DNA of 30,001 nt from DATGZX01 sp035296965 (GCA_035296965.1 DATGZX010000390.1:1-30001); one strand, 5' to 3'. Positions 1 to 8,162 are shown, numbered from the stretch's first letter. The notes: generated by a model not told the origin, from the sequence alone. Numbers and translations are program-made.

Positions 1-53
1 GGAGGAAACCGCCCGCCAAAACTGGAGCACCGCAGAAGGGCCATATCAGGATA

Positions 54-248
54 TTACGGATCTGTATATTCGCAGCCGCGTGTCCCAGGCTGACGCAACC
101 ATCGCGCCCACAACGTCTTGGGTGCGACAGTGCCATTCGTAACAAGCCCTGGTTTAATCGGATGAACCAGCTGACGGTGATCGCCGCGAGTGCGGTCGAT
201 TTCCCAGCCAACCTTCCTCAGCAATTTTAGGAGCGCTCGGACTTTCAA
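54..248 (-). CDS. hicA: HicA-like mRNA interferase toxin, shortened or degraded
   Basis: The 64-residue product reads like the HicA family, whose members are small double-stranded-RNA-binding-fold RNases of HicAB toxin-antitoxin systems. The N-terminus (LKVRALLKLLRKVGW) and the core with the expected catalytic His (RTRGDHRQLVHP, then KPGLVT) match the family pattern. After KPGLVT the usual stretch of about ten residues is reduced to two, and then VAPKTLWARWLRQPG resembles the family's LAPGTL-ILKQAG ending, so an internal deletion is likely. The start chosen is TTG at 248, preceded on the minus strand by GGAGGG at a spacing of about six bases; the frame also stays open upstream to 359 without recognisable homology. 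A hicB partner would normally follow immediately, beyond the left edge; the 53 bases visible there do not resemble a HicB start. It may be an inactive remnant. Confidence 0.55.
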   Translation of the reverse strand: MKVRALLKLLRKVGWEIDRTRGDHRQLVHPIKPGLVTNGTVAPKTLWARWLRQPGTRGCEYTDP

Positions 249-454
249 GCCGCGCCCTCCCTCATCGTCCTGGTTCAGCGAGTACCTGATCTCGCAGTTG
301 GTGGTAAATTCTACTTGCTCGTGCGCGAAACACGTAGTGTATAGCCAGGCGCCTCTCATTGAGCCGACTGCTTCCTATCGACGGCTCTCAGGCGATTTGG
401 CGACAGATGGTTGCTGCGATGAGTCTTGATGCGTGGGCGGAGTGACGAGATCGC
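249..454. other. Intergenic stretch without a recognisable gene
   Basis: This region lies between the HicA-like gene and the end of the HEAT-repeat gene. Both are on the minus strand. The open frames here show no family resemblance and no convincing ribosome binding site. I see no long inverted repeat. Confidence 0.4.
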
Positions 455-1411
455 TTACCCGGCTGGCGCGCCAATTTGCGCCAAGGCCTCACGAGCGTGG
501 CGGCGCAGTTGCTCGTCATGGGTCTTACCAAGAAGCTTTTTGAGGGCCGGGACACTGGGGCCGGCTTCCGGCCCAATATGGCCCAGGGCAATGATCACGC
601 CTGGCAGGTGTGGAGGACCAAAGTTCCTGCCGGAGCTGCGCGTCGATGGGTCCTCCAAAATCTTGATGAGCAAAGGGACGCCCGGCTTGGCCGCGGCCCC
701 CAGTTCACCCAGGGCTTCGATTGCCTGAACGCCAGAGGTCTTCACCTGGTCGGTGGTCAATATTGCGCACAGCGACGCTGCCAGGGGTTCCGGGGGTTGG
801 TGCATGCGGCTGAGCACGCGGATCGCGTCGATGCGAAGACCGGTATCTGACTCCTGCAAAAGCTCTTGCACCGCTGGCAAGATCTCCTGGCACTGACCTG
901 CGCGATCCAGCAAGATGGCGATGGCCCAGGCGCGGCGAGCGGAGTGACTCTTGTCGCGCAAGACCGCAGCCAGGGTCTCACACTCGAGCTTGGGGTCGGC
1001 CTTGGAGAGGGCGGCATCGGCAGACAGGAAAATGGCGGTATTATCTTCCTTCTTCATGATGTCGGCCAGAACAGGTGCGGCCGGTTTGGCATCAGCGCCG
1101 ATGTAAAACAAGGCCAGCAAGGCCTGCCTGCGCACCGCGTGATCCGGGTCTTCAACCATTTGGGTCAGCACGCCGACCGAGTCCTTGCCTCCGTCGCGCA
1201 AGGTCTGGCCCACGTCCATCTTGTCCGGTTCGTGACCCAAGAAGCTCTTTCCCTGGACCGCACGTGTCCAATAGCTTGTCGGCTTGCCGGCGAAGAACGC
1301 CTCGTTTCTTAGAAAACCCAGCGGAACGTAGGCGGCCGCCGGAAACAGGAGGACGACGACGACACAGGCCCCTAGGAACACGATAATCGCAAGGAACCAA
1401 AACTTCCGCAT
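455..1411 (-). CDS. Membrane-anchored HEAT-repeat protein
   Basis: The product is 318 residues. Residues about 5-27 form one hydrophobic segment (FWFLAIIVFLGACVVVVLLF), which acts as a signal anchor or uncleaved signal peptide. The segment FFAGKPTSYWTRAV follows and then helical repeats of the PBS-lyase HEAT type, for example DPDHAVRRQALLALFYIGADAKPAAPVL near 88-115 and GVQAIEALGELGAAAKPGVPLLIKIL near 230-255, ending in LRRHAREALAQIGAPAG. The repeats are a protein-binding scaffold with no catalytic motif, and they probably lie outside the cytoplasmic membrane. The start ATG at 1411 has GGAG about five bases upstream, which supports it. Many such single-TM HEAT proteins occur in planctomycetes; the partner cannot be inferred from the sequence. 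The lipoprotein gene upstream is on the same strand but 323 bases away, so co-transcription is uncertain. Confidence 0.8.
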   Translation of the reverse strand: MRKFWFLAIIVFLGACVVVVLLFPAAAYVPLGFLRNEAFFAGKPTSYWTRAVQGKSFLGHEPDKMDVGQTLRDGGKDSVGVLTQMVEDPDHAVRRQALLALFYIGADAKPAAPVLADIMKKEDNTAIFLSADAALSKADPKLECETLAAVLRDKSHSARRAWAIAILLDRAGQCQEILPAVQELLQESDTGLRIDAIRVLSRMHQPPEPLAASLCAILTTDQVKTSGVQAIEALGELGAAAKPGVPLLIKILEDPSTRSSGRNFGPPHLPGVIIALGHIGPEAGPSVPALKKLLGKTHDEQLRRHAREALAQIGAPAG

Positions 1412-1734
1412 GGGGACTCCAGCTGCTTGAACGTCCGTGTGGCGGCGAAAGAAGCTGATTCTGAAATGGCAACAGAGTCAGGCAAGGAAACTACGGCGCA
1501 TGACTAGCGGGCAAGAAATCGAACGAAAAATAGAGTGCCCTGGGCACCCGGCGCCGGCCAAAGAGCGCGACCACGCTGAAGAACAGAGCACCACAGGTAC
1601 AGGCTTGGGGCCTGGTTCAAGTTCGGCTCACGTCTGGCGAGCAGGCCTCCGTGCGCGGATAGGTCCGCGAGTCTCCTCACAATCACAGTCCCAGGGATCA
1701 GTGGCAGCAAGTCGGCCGGCTTGACTCAACTTCA
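1412..1734. other. Gap with no gene; short perfect palindrome
   Basis: This 323-base gap separates the HEAT-repeat gene from the lipoprotein gene. The only structure I see is a short palindrome at 1534-1546 (GTGCCC, T, GGGCAC). It could end the lipoprotein transcript, but it has no T-rich tail. The open frames across this stretch have no recognisable homology. Confidence 0.35.
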
Positions 1735-1938
1735 CTATTTCACCCGAGTCGGCGCCACGTCGTTTTGTGGCTCAGGTTTCTTATTACCACCCTTGAGAGG
1801 GATGTAGGATGGTGTGGATTCACCTGTCCCACGCTGCATGCCTTTCATGCCTGTCGGCCTGTCGTCCCCGCCGCAACCAAGGCTCAGTCCCATCCCGATC
1901 AAAAGAGAAGCAATAACCAGGCAACGTAAGAATCCCAT
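1735..1938 (-). CDS. Small predicted lipoprotein
   Basis: The 67-residue product starts MGFLRCLVIASLLIGMG and has a hydrophobic h-region ending in LSLGC with Cys22, followed by GGDDRP. This resembles a lipoprotein signal, although the lipobox is imperfect (Ser rather than Leu/Val/Ile at -3). The remaining 45 residues are Gly, Pro, Lys and Thr rich with no fold signature, and the chain ends in APTRVK. The ATG at 1938 is chosen over an in-frame upstream start at 2028 because a strong GGAGG lies six to seven bases before it and the signal peptide begins exactly there. Planctomycete genomes carry many such tiny Cys-Gly-Gly lipoproteins of unknown role, often near DUF1559 genes, as here. Function is unknown. 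Confidence 0.72.
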   Translation of the reverse strand: MGFLRCLVIASLLIGMGLSLGCGGDDRPTGMKGMQRGTGESTPSYIPLKGGNKKPEPQNDVAPTRVK

Positions 1939-2090
1939 GTGAACCTCCAACCTCCAAACGGCCAAAGCGGTGAACTTGGCATACAACTGGTTCGGCTGAC
2001 GAAAGAAGAGAGGGCCCCCGGCGGGCACCGGGGGCCGATGCGGCGGAATCTATCTATCCTGCGTGCGGTCAATACTGATACCAATAGGCC

Positions 2091-2158
2091 GTAGCCGCAT
2101 TCGCCAGAATGCGGGCTATCTCTCACAGGTTCCCCCGCATTCTGGCGAATGCGGCTAC
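2091..2158. repeat. Perfect 25-bp inverted repeat with 18-base loop
   Basis: Positions 2091-2115 are perfectly complementary to 2134-2158; the left arm starts GTAGCCGCATTCGCC. The hairpin lies 54 bases past the stop of the DUF1559 gene and upstream of the lipoprotein gene, so it can act as a transcript end. It lacks a T tract, and its perfect length suits a dispersed REP-type palindrome as well. Copy number cannot be judged from this window. Confidence 0.8.
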
Positions 2159-2211
2159 AGGGCGATGTCTCATTCTGGATCGCGCTCAGTATAATTGAGG
2201 CGAACCCTGGA

Positions 2212-3369
2212 CTAGAGACCCATCAAGGTAAGATCGACCACCTGGCTGTCCGCCATTCCAGACATGGCGATGTACGTGCCAAAGTCTGCCGATCGACTAA
2301 TCGAGTGAACGGAGCCATCGGCAAATGCGAAGTTAATGATTCCAGTATGCTTGCTGCTGAATTGCCGGAATGTGAAATCGTTGAAGGGACCTGTTCCGTA
2401 CTCATTCTGGTAAATCGGGGCCAGACCCCACCCCGTATACCACCAGCCCGCGCCCATCCAGGCGATTTCAAATTGCCGTTGACCGTCGATGTGGAACCCG
2501 GTCAATGTCTCGCCGAAAGCGAGCGTGTTCGACGTTCCGTCGGTGATACTCGAGAGCTTGCTCTTCGAGTTCATGGTGTAAATGCCGGCGTAAGCAGTAT
2601 ACGTGCCGCTGATGCCGTTGCCGCCGTCGGTCCACGCGCTGGTTACATTCCCCCAAGCCCCGCCCACGCCGACGTAGTTGGTGCGCCCCAGTTCGTGCCC
2701 AAAATTGGGAACGTCGAGAATATAGTCCACGTAGATGTGGCCACTTGCGGTTATACCGTCAACGCCAGGCTGAACTTGGATGCCCATCCCATCGATGACT
2801 CCCTGAGCCTCCTGGGGAGTCCCGGTGAACAGGTTTGTGCCTGGTCCCGAACCGGCATTATCGGATGGACAGAGGTACGATTTGATGGTCGTGTCGGCTC
2901 CAAATGCGACAAACCCACCACCTGTGCCGTTGACCAGGTTCGCAGGAACGCCGCTGCTGAAGTCAAAGGGGGGATAGCAGTAAGCCCATGCTCCAACCGT
3001 CGTGTTGGGAGTAAACCAGCTGCCCGGGATCAGGTTGTAAACGTTGTTCTGCTCCATGTAAGGCAGCAGCAATGCCATCACGCCGACATACGGACCTGAG
3101 TAAGGCGAAGGGAAATTGTAGGCTCCTCCATTTGCGTCTGTAGACTGCTGGGTAACAATGAGCCCGGGCGGGAATTGCAGGTAAGTACTTTCATAGTTGG
3201 CCGCCGCCAGCGCGATCTGGTGCAGATTGTTCTGGCAGCTCATGCGCGCGGCTGCTTCGCGCACCTTTTGCACGGCGGGCAGCAGCAGGCCAACGAGTAC
3301 GGCAATGATGGCGATCACCACGAGCAATTCGATCAGCGTGAAACCGGACCTTCGACGCGGGTGGTACAT
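2212..3369 (-). CDS. DUF1559 family protein with prepilin-type N-terminus
   Basis: The 385-residue product starts MYHPRRRSGFTLIELLVVIA, a class III (type IV pilin-like) signal with the prepilin peptidase site after Gly9, Phe as first mature residue and Glu at mature position 5. A hydrophobic helix follows, then KVREAAARMSCQNNLHQIALAAANYES, the conserved start of the DUF1559 (SBP_bac_10-like) domain. The C-terminal FAFADGSVHSIS segment is also typical of this planctomycete family. The family is massively paralogous; proposed roles are cell-surface or pseudopilus-like structures, without proof. The start at 3369 is preferred over an in-frame ATG at 3462 because AAAGGAG lies about seven bases upstream and the signal begins here. 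Length is within the family's usual range. Confidence 0.9.
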   Translation of the reverse strand: MYHPRRRSGFTLIELLVVIAIIAVLVGLLLPAVQKVREAAARMSCQNNLHQIALAAANYESTYLQFPPGLIVTQQSTDANGGAYNFPSPYSGPYVGVMALLLPYMEQNNVYNLIPGSWFTPNTTVGAWAYCYPPFDFSSGVPANLVNGTGGGFVAFGADTTIKSYLCPSDNAGSGPGTNLFTGTPQEAQGVIDGMGIQVQPGVDGITASGHIYVDYILDVPNFGHELGRTNYVGVGGAWGNVTSAWTDGGNGISGTYTAYAGIYTMNSKSKLSSITDGTSNTLAFGETLTGFHIDGQRQFEIAWMGAGWWYTGWGLAPIYQNEYGTGPFNDFTFRQFSSKHTGIINFAFADGSVHSISRSADFGTYIAMSGMADSQVVDLTLMGL

Positions 3370-3564
3370 AGTCCACTCCTTTAGATGAAGTGTAAAAAAA
3401 GATCGAGCCTGGCCTACAAGCCTAGGCGCTAGACCTCCCCAAAGTCGATCCGGCACGCCCATGGGCGCACGCCAGTAATCCCTCGCTACCGAGAAGAGTT
3501 CAGAGAGAACCTCCCGCGGTGGAAGATGCGGGGCAAGACGTTTAGGCTACCGGGTTAGCGGTCT

Positions 3565-3630
3565 AGAGTATCCACATTTTCAAGCTTTGCAACGATAATT
3601 TATATTTTTTTCAACATATATTCTTTTTCG
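3565..3630 (-). promoter_or_regulatory. AT-rich upstream region with candidate promoter for the DUF1559 gene
   Basis: An AT-rich island (about 3571-3630) stands out in GC-rich surroundings. On the minus strand TTGCAA (3587-3592) and TACTCT (3565-3570) are separated by 16 bases, with A/T tracts further upstream that resemble an UP element. This would give a leader of roughly 190 bases before the ATG at 3369. The hexamers are only moderate matches. Confidence 0.35.
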
Positions 3631-3669
3631 ACCACCCGCTTCAAGGCTCGTGATCGTTCCTCCCCGTGC

Positions 3670-3693
3670 GCTCGGCGCGGGTCTCCGACCCCG
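3670..3693. repeat. REP-like palindromic repeat, copy 1
   Basis: The core CGGCGCGGGTCTCCGACC contains the small palindrome GGTC-tcc-GACC. An imperfect copy in the same orientation occurs at 3948-3972, and a weaker related piece (GGTCTCCCGCC) at about 3710-3720. The two better copies bracket the transposase remnant. Confidence 0.55.
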
Positions 3694-3725
3694 TCGCTCC
3701 CCGACCGAAGGTCTCCCGCCCCCCG

Positions 3726-3950
3726 TCACCACACAATCCCACTCAACGGCACGTCACCCGCCCCCGTGTCCCCCAGCAGCCAGCAAGCCGCCGACGAAAA
3801 ACGCCAATGCTCCGCTTGCCGCACCAACCCCTTGCGACACGGGTCGTCATGCAGATAATCAAGCTTCGCCCGCCAGAATGCCTCAGTCTCGAGTTGCACC
3901 GGATGCCGGCTCGGCTGCCAAAAGCGCCGCTCCCGATGCGTTACGGCGTT
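3726..3950 (-). pseudogene. C-terminal remnant of a REP-associated tyrosine transposase (RAYT / Y1_Tnp)
   Basis: The minus-strand frame encodes ERRFWQPSRHPVQ, then FWRAKLDYLHDDPCRKGLV, then AEHWRFSSAACWLLGD, and stops at 3726. The run matches the well-known C-terminal block of IS200-like Y1 transposases of the RAYT group (pattern: WQ near the start of the block, EKLxYIHxNPVRxGLV, then W-x-SSxxxYLxGD). The HUH motif and catalytic Tyr region expected upstream are absent; the frame instead runs into repeats. The fragment is therefore a dead 3' end. RAYTs are domesticated-like transposases that act on REP palindromes, so its position between REP-like copies is coherent. Confidence 0.7.
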
Positions 3951-3972
3951 CGGCGCAGGTCTCCTGACCTCG
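3948..3972. repeat. REP-like palindromic repeat, copy 2
   Basis: The core CGGCGCAGGTCTCCTGACC contains the palindrome AGGT-ctcc-TGACCT in imperfect form. It is a direct-orientation relative of 3670-3693 and lies at the truncated 5' side of the transposase remnant. Confidence 0.55.
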
Positions 3973-3979
3973 CCGCAAC

Positions 3980-4097
3980 TAGAAACCAGCGTGAACCTCC
4001 ACGGGGCAAGCCCGTGGCCTCCAAGATTGGCGGGACTCGGGAAGTAGAAACCAGCGTGAACCTCCACGGGGCAAGCCCGTGGCCTCCAAGATTGGCG
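3980..4097. repeat. Two 53-bp direct repeats, each with a GC-rich hairpin
   Basis: Positions 3980-4032 and 4045-4097 are identical over 53 bases, with a 12-base spacer. Each unit contains a hairpin with arms CCACGGG and CCCGTGG around a five-base loop. The tandem pair lies between the RAYT remnant and the end of the WD40 gene. It looks like an amplified dispersed palindromic element; it is not a CRISPR, as there are only two units and a short spacer. Confidence 0.85.
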
Positions 4098-4121
4098 ACG
4101 GGGTGCCCAAGGCAATTTGTG

Positions 4122-4162
4122 TGGCCGGGGCTGGAGTCTTCCAAAGACTCCAGCCCCGGCCA
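4122..4162 (-). terminator. 19-bp perfect hairpin past the WD40 gene
   Basis: Positions 4122-4140 pair perfectly with 4144-4162 around a three-base loop. It starts 14 bases beyond the stop codon of the large minus-strand gene, a position and stability suited to a transcription terminator or mRNA 3'-end protector. There is no T tract after it on the minus strand, so intrinsic termination of the E. coli type is uncertain. Confidence 0.65.
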
Positions 4163-4175
4163 GACTTCCAGGTGC

Positions 4176-7100
4176 CTAGGGCGCAGAGGTCTCCTGATCA
4201 CTGGGCACATCCCAGATTCTCAGAGCATCAGCGGCGCTGGCGAGGTGCTTGCCATCCGGACTGAAGGCCACGCTAAAGACGGTATCGACATGCCCTTTGA
4301 GGGTGAGGGTTTCCTTACCCGTGGCGGGATCCCATAACTTCACGGTCTTGTCGTCGCTGCCGCTGGCTAGGCGCTTGCCGTCGGGACTGAAGACCACGCT
4401 GCGGACAGTATTCTGATGGCCCTTGAGGGTGCGGACCTCTTGACCAGTGGCCGTGTCCCAGATTTTGATGGTCTTGTCGTCGCTGCCGCTGGCCAGGTGT
4501 TTGCTGTCTGTACTGAAGGCTACGCTGTGGATGGGTGCAGAATGCCCCTTGAGCGTGCGGATCTCCTGGCCAGTGCGGGCATCCCAGATCTTGACGGTGT
4601 TGTCCTCGCCAGCGCTGGCCAGGCTCTCGCCATCGGCACTGTAGGTCACGGTATGAACAGTCTTCTCATGCCCTTTGAGGCTGAGGGTCTCTCGCCCAGT
4701 GTCAGCATCCCAGATCTTCACGGTACTGTCCTCGCCGGCGCTGGCCAGGAACTTGCCATCCGGACTGTAGGCCACGCTGTAGACAGGTGCCGTATGGCCT
4801 TTGAGCGTACGCATTTCTAGACCGGTGCCGACATCCCAGATCTTTACCGTGCTATCCTCACTGCCGCTGGCCAGGCGCTTGCCATCGGCACGAAAGGCCA
4901 CGCCATTAACAGTTCCCGCGTGCCCTGTGAGCGTATGGACCACATGACCATCGGCGATATCCCAGATCTTTAGGGTCTTGTCCGCGCTGGCGCTGACGAG
5001 GCGTTTGCCATTCGGACTGAAGGCCACGTCATGGACGGGCTTCTTATGCCCCGCGAGGGTTCGAGGCTTGCTGGAGTCATTCGATTCCCGGGGGCGTGGA
5101 GCCTCCGTGCCTTTGGCAGCGGGACCGGCCGCGGGCACTGTGCCGGATGGTTGGGTCTGGGCGGCGCTCGCTCCGGCAGGGGTGCGCGTTTTGCCGGTCG
5201 GTTCTTGGTCATGGCTCGACAGCGCGCCTCCTTGCGATTGTGGGATGGGCCAAATCCGCACAGTCTTGTCACGACTGGCCGACGCCAGCATCTTGCTGTC
5301 CGGACTGAACGCAAAAGAATAAATAACGTCCGCGTGCCCGCCAACTACCGTAGGTTCGTTCTTGCCCGTCCACACCTTGATGGTGTTGTCCTGGCAAGCA
5401 TAGGCCAAGGTCTTGCCGTCGGGGCTGAACGGCTTGAAGGGCCGGCGATCCCCGAAGCGCGCCTCCAGGCTCTGGAATCCTCCCAAGGTGGCGATGGACC
5501 TGCCACTCGCCACGTCCCAGACCCTCAAGGTCTTGACGTCACCGGCTGGCGCCACCAAAGTCTTCCCATCCGGGCTAAACTGTGCGCGCCAGTCGCTGGA
5601 GCAGTTCGGGAAGGTGGCAGTTACCTTGTGGGCGGCTAGGTCCCAAATCTCGATTGTCTTGTCGCCATGTCCCCACGCGACGACCTTCCCGTCGGGGCTG
5701 AATTCCACCCAGCCAGGAAGGGTAATTATTTCCTTGCGGGTCGTCAGGTCCCATAACTTGACCCTCTGGCCGTCAAAGCTCGCCAAGGTTTTTCCGTCGG
5801 GGCTGAATGCGATTGAGTTGACTTCGCCGGCATGTCCACTCAGCGTCGCGGCTTCTTTGCCGGTAGCCACGTCCCAGAGCTTGACTGTCGTATCCCCACT
5901 TCCCGACGCGAGAGTCTTGCCATCGGGGCTGAACAGCACTGCGTAGCATCCTCGCGAGTGCCCCTGCAGGGTGGCGGTGATCTTGCCGGTGGCCACGTCC
6001 CAAAGTCGGACCACGCCGTCATCGTCCAGGTGGCTTGCTGTTGCTATGGTCTTACTGTCTGGGCTGAACGACCACATAACTTGGACAAGGTAAGCCAAGG
6101 TCAGGACAGTCTTTTTCCCCGTGGCCACATCCCATAGCAGCAGATCACGATTGTCCGCACTGCTCGAAGCCAGAGTCGTTCCGTCGGGGCTGAACTGCAG
6201 CCAGGTGACGTCGCCAATTTCTCCGCGCAGGGTGGCAAGCTTCTTTCCCGTATTGGGGACCCAAAGCTCGATCTCCGAGCCGCTACACCCCGCCAGGATC
6301 TTTCCATCCGGACTGAAAACGAGCTCGCTGACGGGAGCATTGCCCGCGCGGGCGCATTGCAAGCCAGCCATTTGGGGAGGAAGGTTTGGAGTAGGCGAAG
6401 AACGATCCGGCGGCGGCTTCGGGCTGGCGCTCTGAGTGTTGCCGCGACTGGGGGGCAAAGTGGCCGGTTCGCTCCGAGCCACCTCGGCTACCTGAGGCGT
6501 GTCCTGGACGTGCGGCTTTCCTCCCGGCATCATCCTCCAGATAACGCCGCCGCAACAAAACAGCATAACCAGCATTGGTGTGCCGACAATAAGCAGGATT
6601 TTGGCCGGCAGCGGAAGGGATTGTGCGCGGTTCTTCTTCATTCTCCGGCGTTGCCGCGCTCCCGGCGCGTCCAGGTAGTCGACTTGGGGCGGTGGCGACG
6701 GGGCGACCGGTGAAACTGGCAGGGGAGTGGGGGCGATGCCTTCGATCACGAACGAGTTTCCACATTTCTTGCAAGTCGTCTTCTTGCCGATGGCCTTGGC
6801 AGGAACGGTATATGGCACGCTGCACGTGGGACAATGGATTTCCATCGTCCCGGTCAGCAGCGGTTCGTCCGCGCCGGATAAAACCGGCAGCGACTCCTCG
6901 CGCCGCGGAGGCGAAGGTGGCAGCCCCGGCGGCGTATCCTCGAATTCATCGCGCCGCCTGCGGCCTTTGCGGCCGCGACGGCTCGAAGGGCTGTCTCCCT
7001 CCCGACTGCGGCCAATGCGATACAGGCCGTAAAAACCCAAGCCGACCACGGCAAGCAGGGGCAGGGCAACCAAGGGTCGGTAGGTGATCCAGCCGGCGGC

Positions 7101-8162
7101 GATCGTGCACAGCGTGAGCAGGAATGCCAGCCCCAGACAAACCACGCCGACTCCGCCGGCCACGACGTCTCCGAGGAACGGAACAAACTCGGCGACGGCA
7201 ACGATGGGCTGGAAGCAGAGCAATAGGCCGAAGACCATCATCACGAAGCCAACGACGCGCAGGACCCAAGTGAGCACGGTGTTTTCCGTGGCCAACGTGT
7301 CGAACATATCCTTGGCGCTTTGTTCGCCCATCGTCAAACGAAACAGTGCCGTGCCGTTAGGCGTGGCGTACGACTCGAACGAATTCTTAACCTGCTTGGC
7401 CAGGATGCTGACCGTGGCCGGCCTGGTAACGCGATGAGTGATGCGGAGATCGCCGATTTGCAGGTCCAATTGGCCGGGACTTGCAGGAAGAAAGAAGGCG
7501 CTGTCCCGCACTTGGAACTGCCGGCGTAAGTCGGCGGGCAGTTTATCTAGATGTGCCTGGTTTACCGGCACGAGCTGAGCCCCGCCGATCTGATTCACCA
7601 GGGCGGCCGACAGCAGATAGCCGTCCACCCGCACCTCCCGCGCCGTCCAGCTGGCACTGCTATAGCGCATGGAACCCGGATTCTGGTGACCGGCGCCCTG
7701 CGAGAACTGCCGGGAATCGATGAGGGTGTCGGACCAGTCTTTGCCGTACGTGTACTTCGTGACCGTCTGTTGACCACCGCCCCGCTTGTTCTCTGTATGC
7801 TTTTCTTCCTTCTCGTGCCATTGATACATCTCCACCAGGCGGGCCAGGGCGATGGCCTGTTCAGAAACGCTGAACTCCGGGTCGCTGAGCACTTCTGCGG
7901 TGTCTGCGCGTCCGCTGAGATGAACCAGCTTTCCCTCGTTGGCAGGGTTGACCTGAGACGGGTCGCCCACGGTAATCACACTGGCGGCACCTTCGCTGAG
8001 CCCCTTGTCGATGCGGACCGCGCGTCCCTCATTCCAAAACAACAGCAAGATGGAAGCGGGGACCAGGACGATCCCGATAAGCATGGCGCAGCCGGAGCCG
8101 AGACAGCCCGAGCCGGGGGTGCCGGACCCTTTGCTGAAATCCAGGAACGAGCCGTCTGACAT
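4176..8162 (-). CDS. TMEM43-like / zinc ribbon / WD40-repeat fusion membrane protein
   Basis: The product is 1328 residues. Residues about 25-385 match the TMEM43 (LUMA, DUF1625) family: a TM near 26-43 followed by FWNEGRAV, PANEGKLVHLSG near 73-84, VEMYQWHE near 110-117, GHQNPGSM near 158-165, and TM helices near 295-318, 330-358 and 363-382 with WITYRPLVALPLL. A basic linker leads to an MJ0042-type zinc ribbon (Cys444, Cys447, Cys464, Cys467). Another TM lies near 520-543, then a Pro-rich stretch. From about 600 there are roughly nine WD40 repeats, a Ser/Pro/Gly-rich linker, and seven more (for example STVKIWD, KTIKIWD) that would form a complete propeller. The role is unknown; WD40 propellers are protein-binding platforms and TMEM43 is a membrane scaffold. 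The ATG has AGGAGA about eight bases upstream. A terminator-like hairpin follows. The divergent neighbours share the zinc-ribbon/TM plan. Confidence 0.82.
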   Translation of the reverse strand: MSDGSFLDFSKGSGTPGSGCLGSGCAMLIGIVLVPASILLLFWNEGRAVRIDKGLSEGAASVITVGDPSQVNPANEGKLVHLSGRADTAEVLSDPEFSVSEQAIALARLVEMYQWHEKEEKHTENKRGGGQQTVTKYTYGKDWSDTLIDSRQFSQGAGHQNPGSMRYSSASWTAREVRVDGYLLSAALVNQIGGAQLVPVNQAHLDKLPADLRRQFQVRDSAFFLPASPGQLDLQIGDLRITHRVTRPATVSILAKQVKNSFESYATPNGTALFRLTMGEQSAKDMFDTLATENTVLTWVLRVVGFVMMVFGLLLCFQPIVAVAEFVPFLGDVVAGGVGVVCLGLAFLLTLCTIAAGWITYRPLVALPLLAVVGLGFYGLYRIGRSREGDSPSSRRGRKGRRRRDEFEDTPPGLPPSPPRREESLPVLSGADEPLLTGTMEIHCPTCSVPYTVPAKAIGKKTTCKKCGNSFVIEGIAPTPLPVSPVAPSPPPQVDYLDAPGARQRRRMKKNRAQSLPLPAKILLIVGTPMLVMLFCCGGVIWRMMPGGKPHVQDTPQVAEVARSEPATLPPSRGNTQSASPKPPPDRSSPTPNLPPQMAGLQCARAGNAPVSELVFSPDGKILAGCSGSEIELWVPNTGKKLATLRGEIGDVTWLQFSPDGTTLASSSADNRDLLLWDVATGKKTVLTLAYLVQVMWSFSPDSKTIATASHLDDDGVVRLWDVATGKITATLQGHSRGCYAVLFSPDGKTLASGSGDTTVKLWDVATGKEAATLSGHAGEVNSIAFSPDGKTLASFDGQRVKLWDLTTRKEIITLPGWVEFSPDGKVVAWGHGDKTIEIWDLAAHKVTATFPNCSSDWRAQFSPDGKTLVAPAGDVKTLRVWDVASGRSIATLGGFQSLEARFGDRRPFKPFSPDGKTLAYACQDNTIKVWTGKNEPTVVGGHADVIYSFAFSPDSKMLASASRDKTVRIWPIPQSQGGALSSHDQEPTGKTRTPAGASAAQTQPSGTVPAAGPAAKGTEAPRPRESNDSSKPRTLAGHKKPVHDVAFSPNGKRLVSASADKTLKIWDIADGHVVHTLTGHAGTVNGVAFRADGKRLASGSEDSTVKIWDVGTGLEMRTLKGHTAPVYSVAYSPDGKFLASAGEDSTVKIWDADTGRETLSLKGHEKTVHTVTYSADGESLASAGEDNTVKIWDARTGQEIRTLKGHSAPIHSVAFSTDSKHLASGSDDKTIKIWDTATGQEVRTLKGHQNTVRSVVFSPDGKRLASGSDDKTVKLWDPATGKETLTLKGHVDTVFSVAFSPDGKHLASAADALRIWDVPSDQETSAP

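Noticed and set aside
2149..3099. A 316-codon open frame on the plus strand
   Set aside because: It is antisense to the DUF1559 gene, has no convincing ribosome site and starts inside the palindrome at 2134-2158.
3980..4097. Possible CRISPR array
   Set aside because: Only two 53-bp units with a 12-base spacer and no cas genes; it is a tandem duplication.
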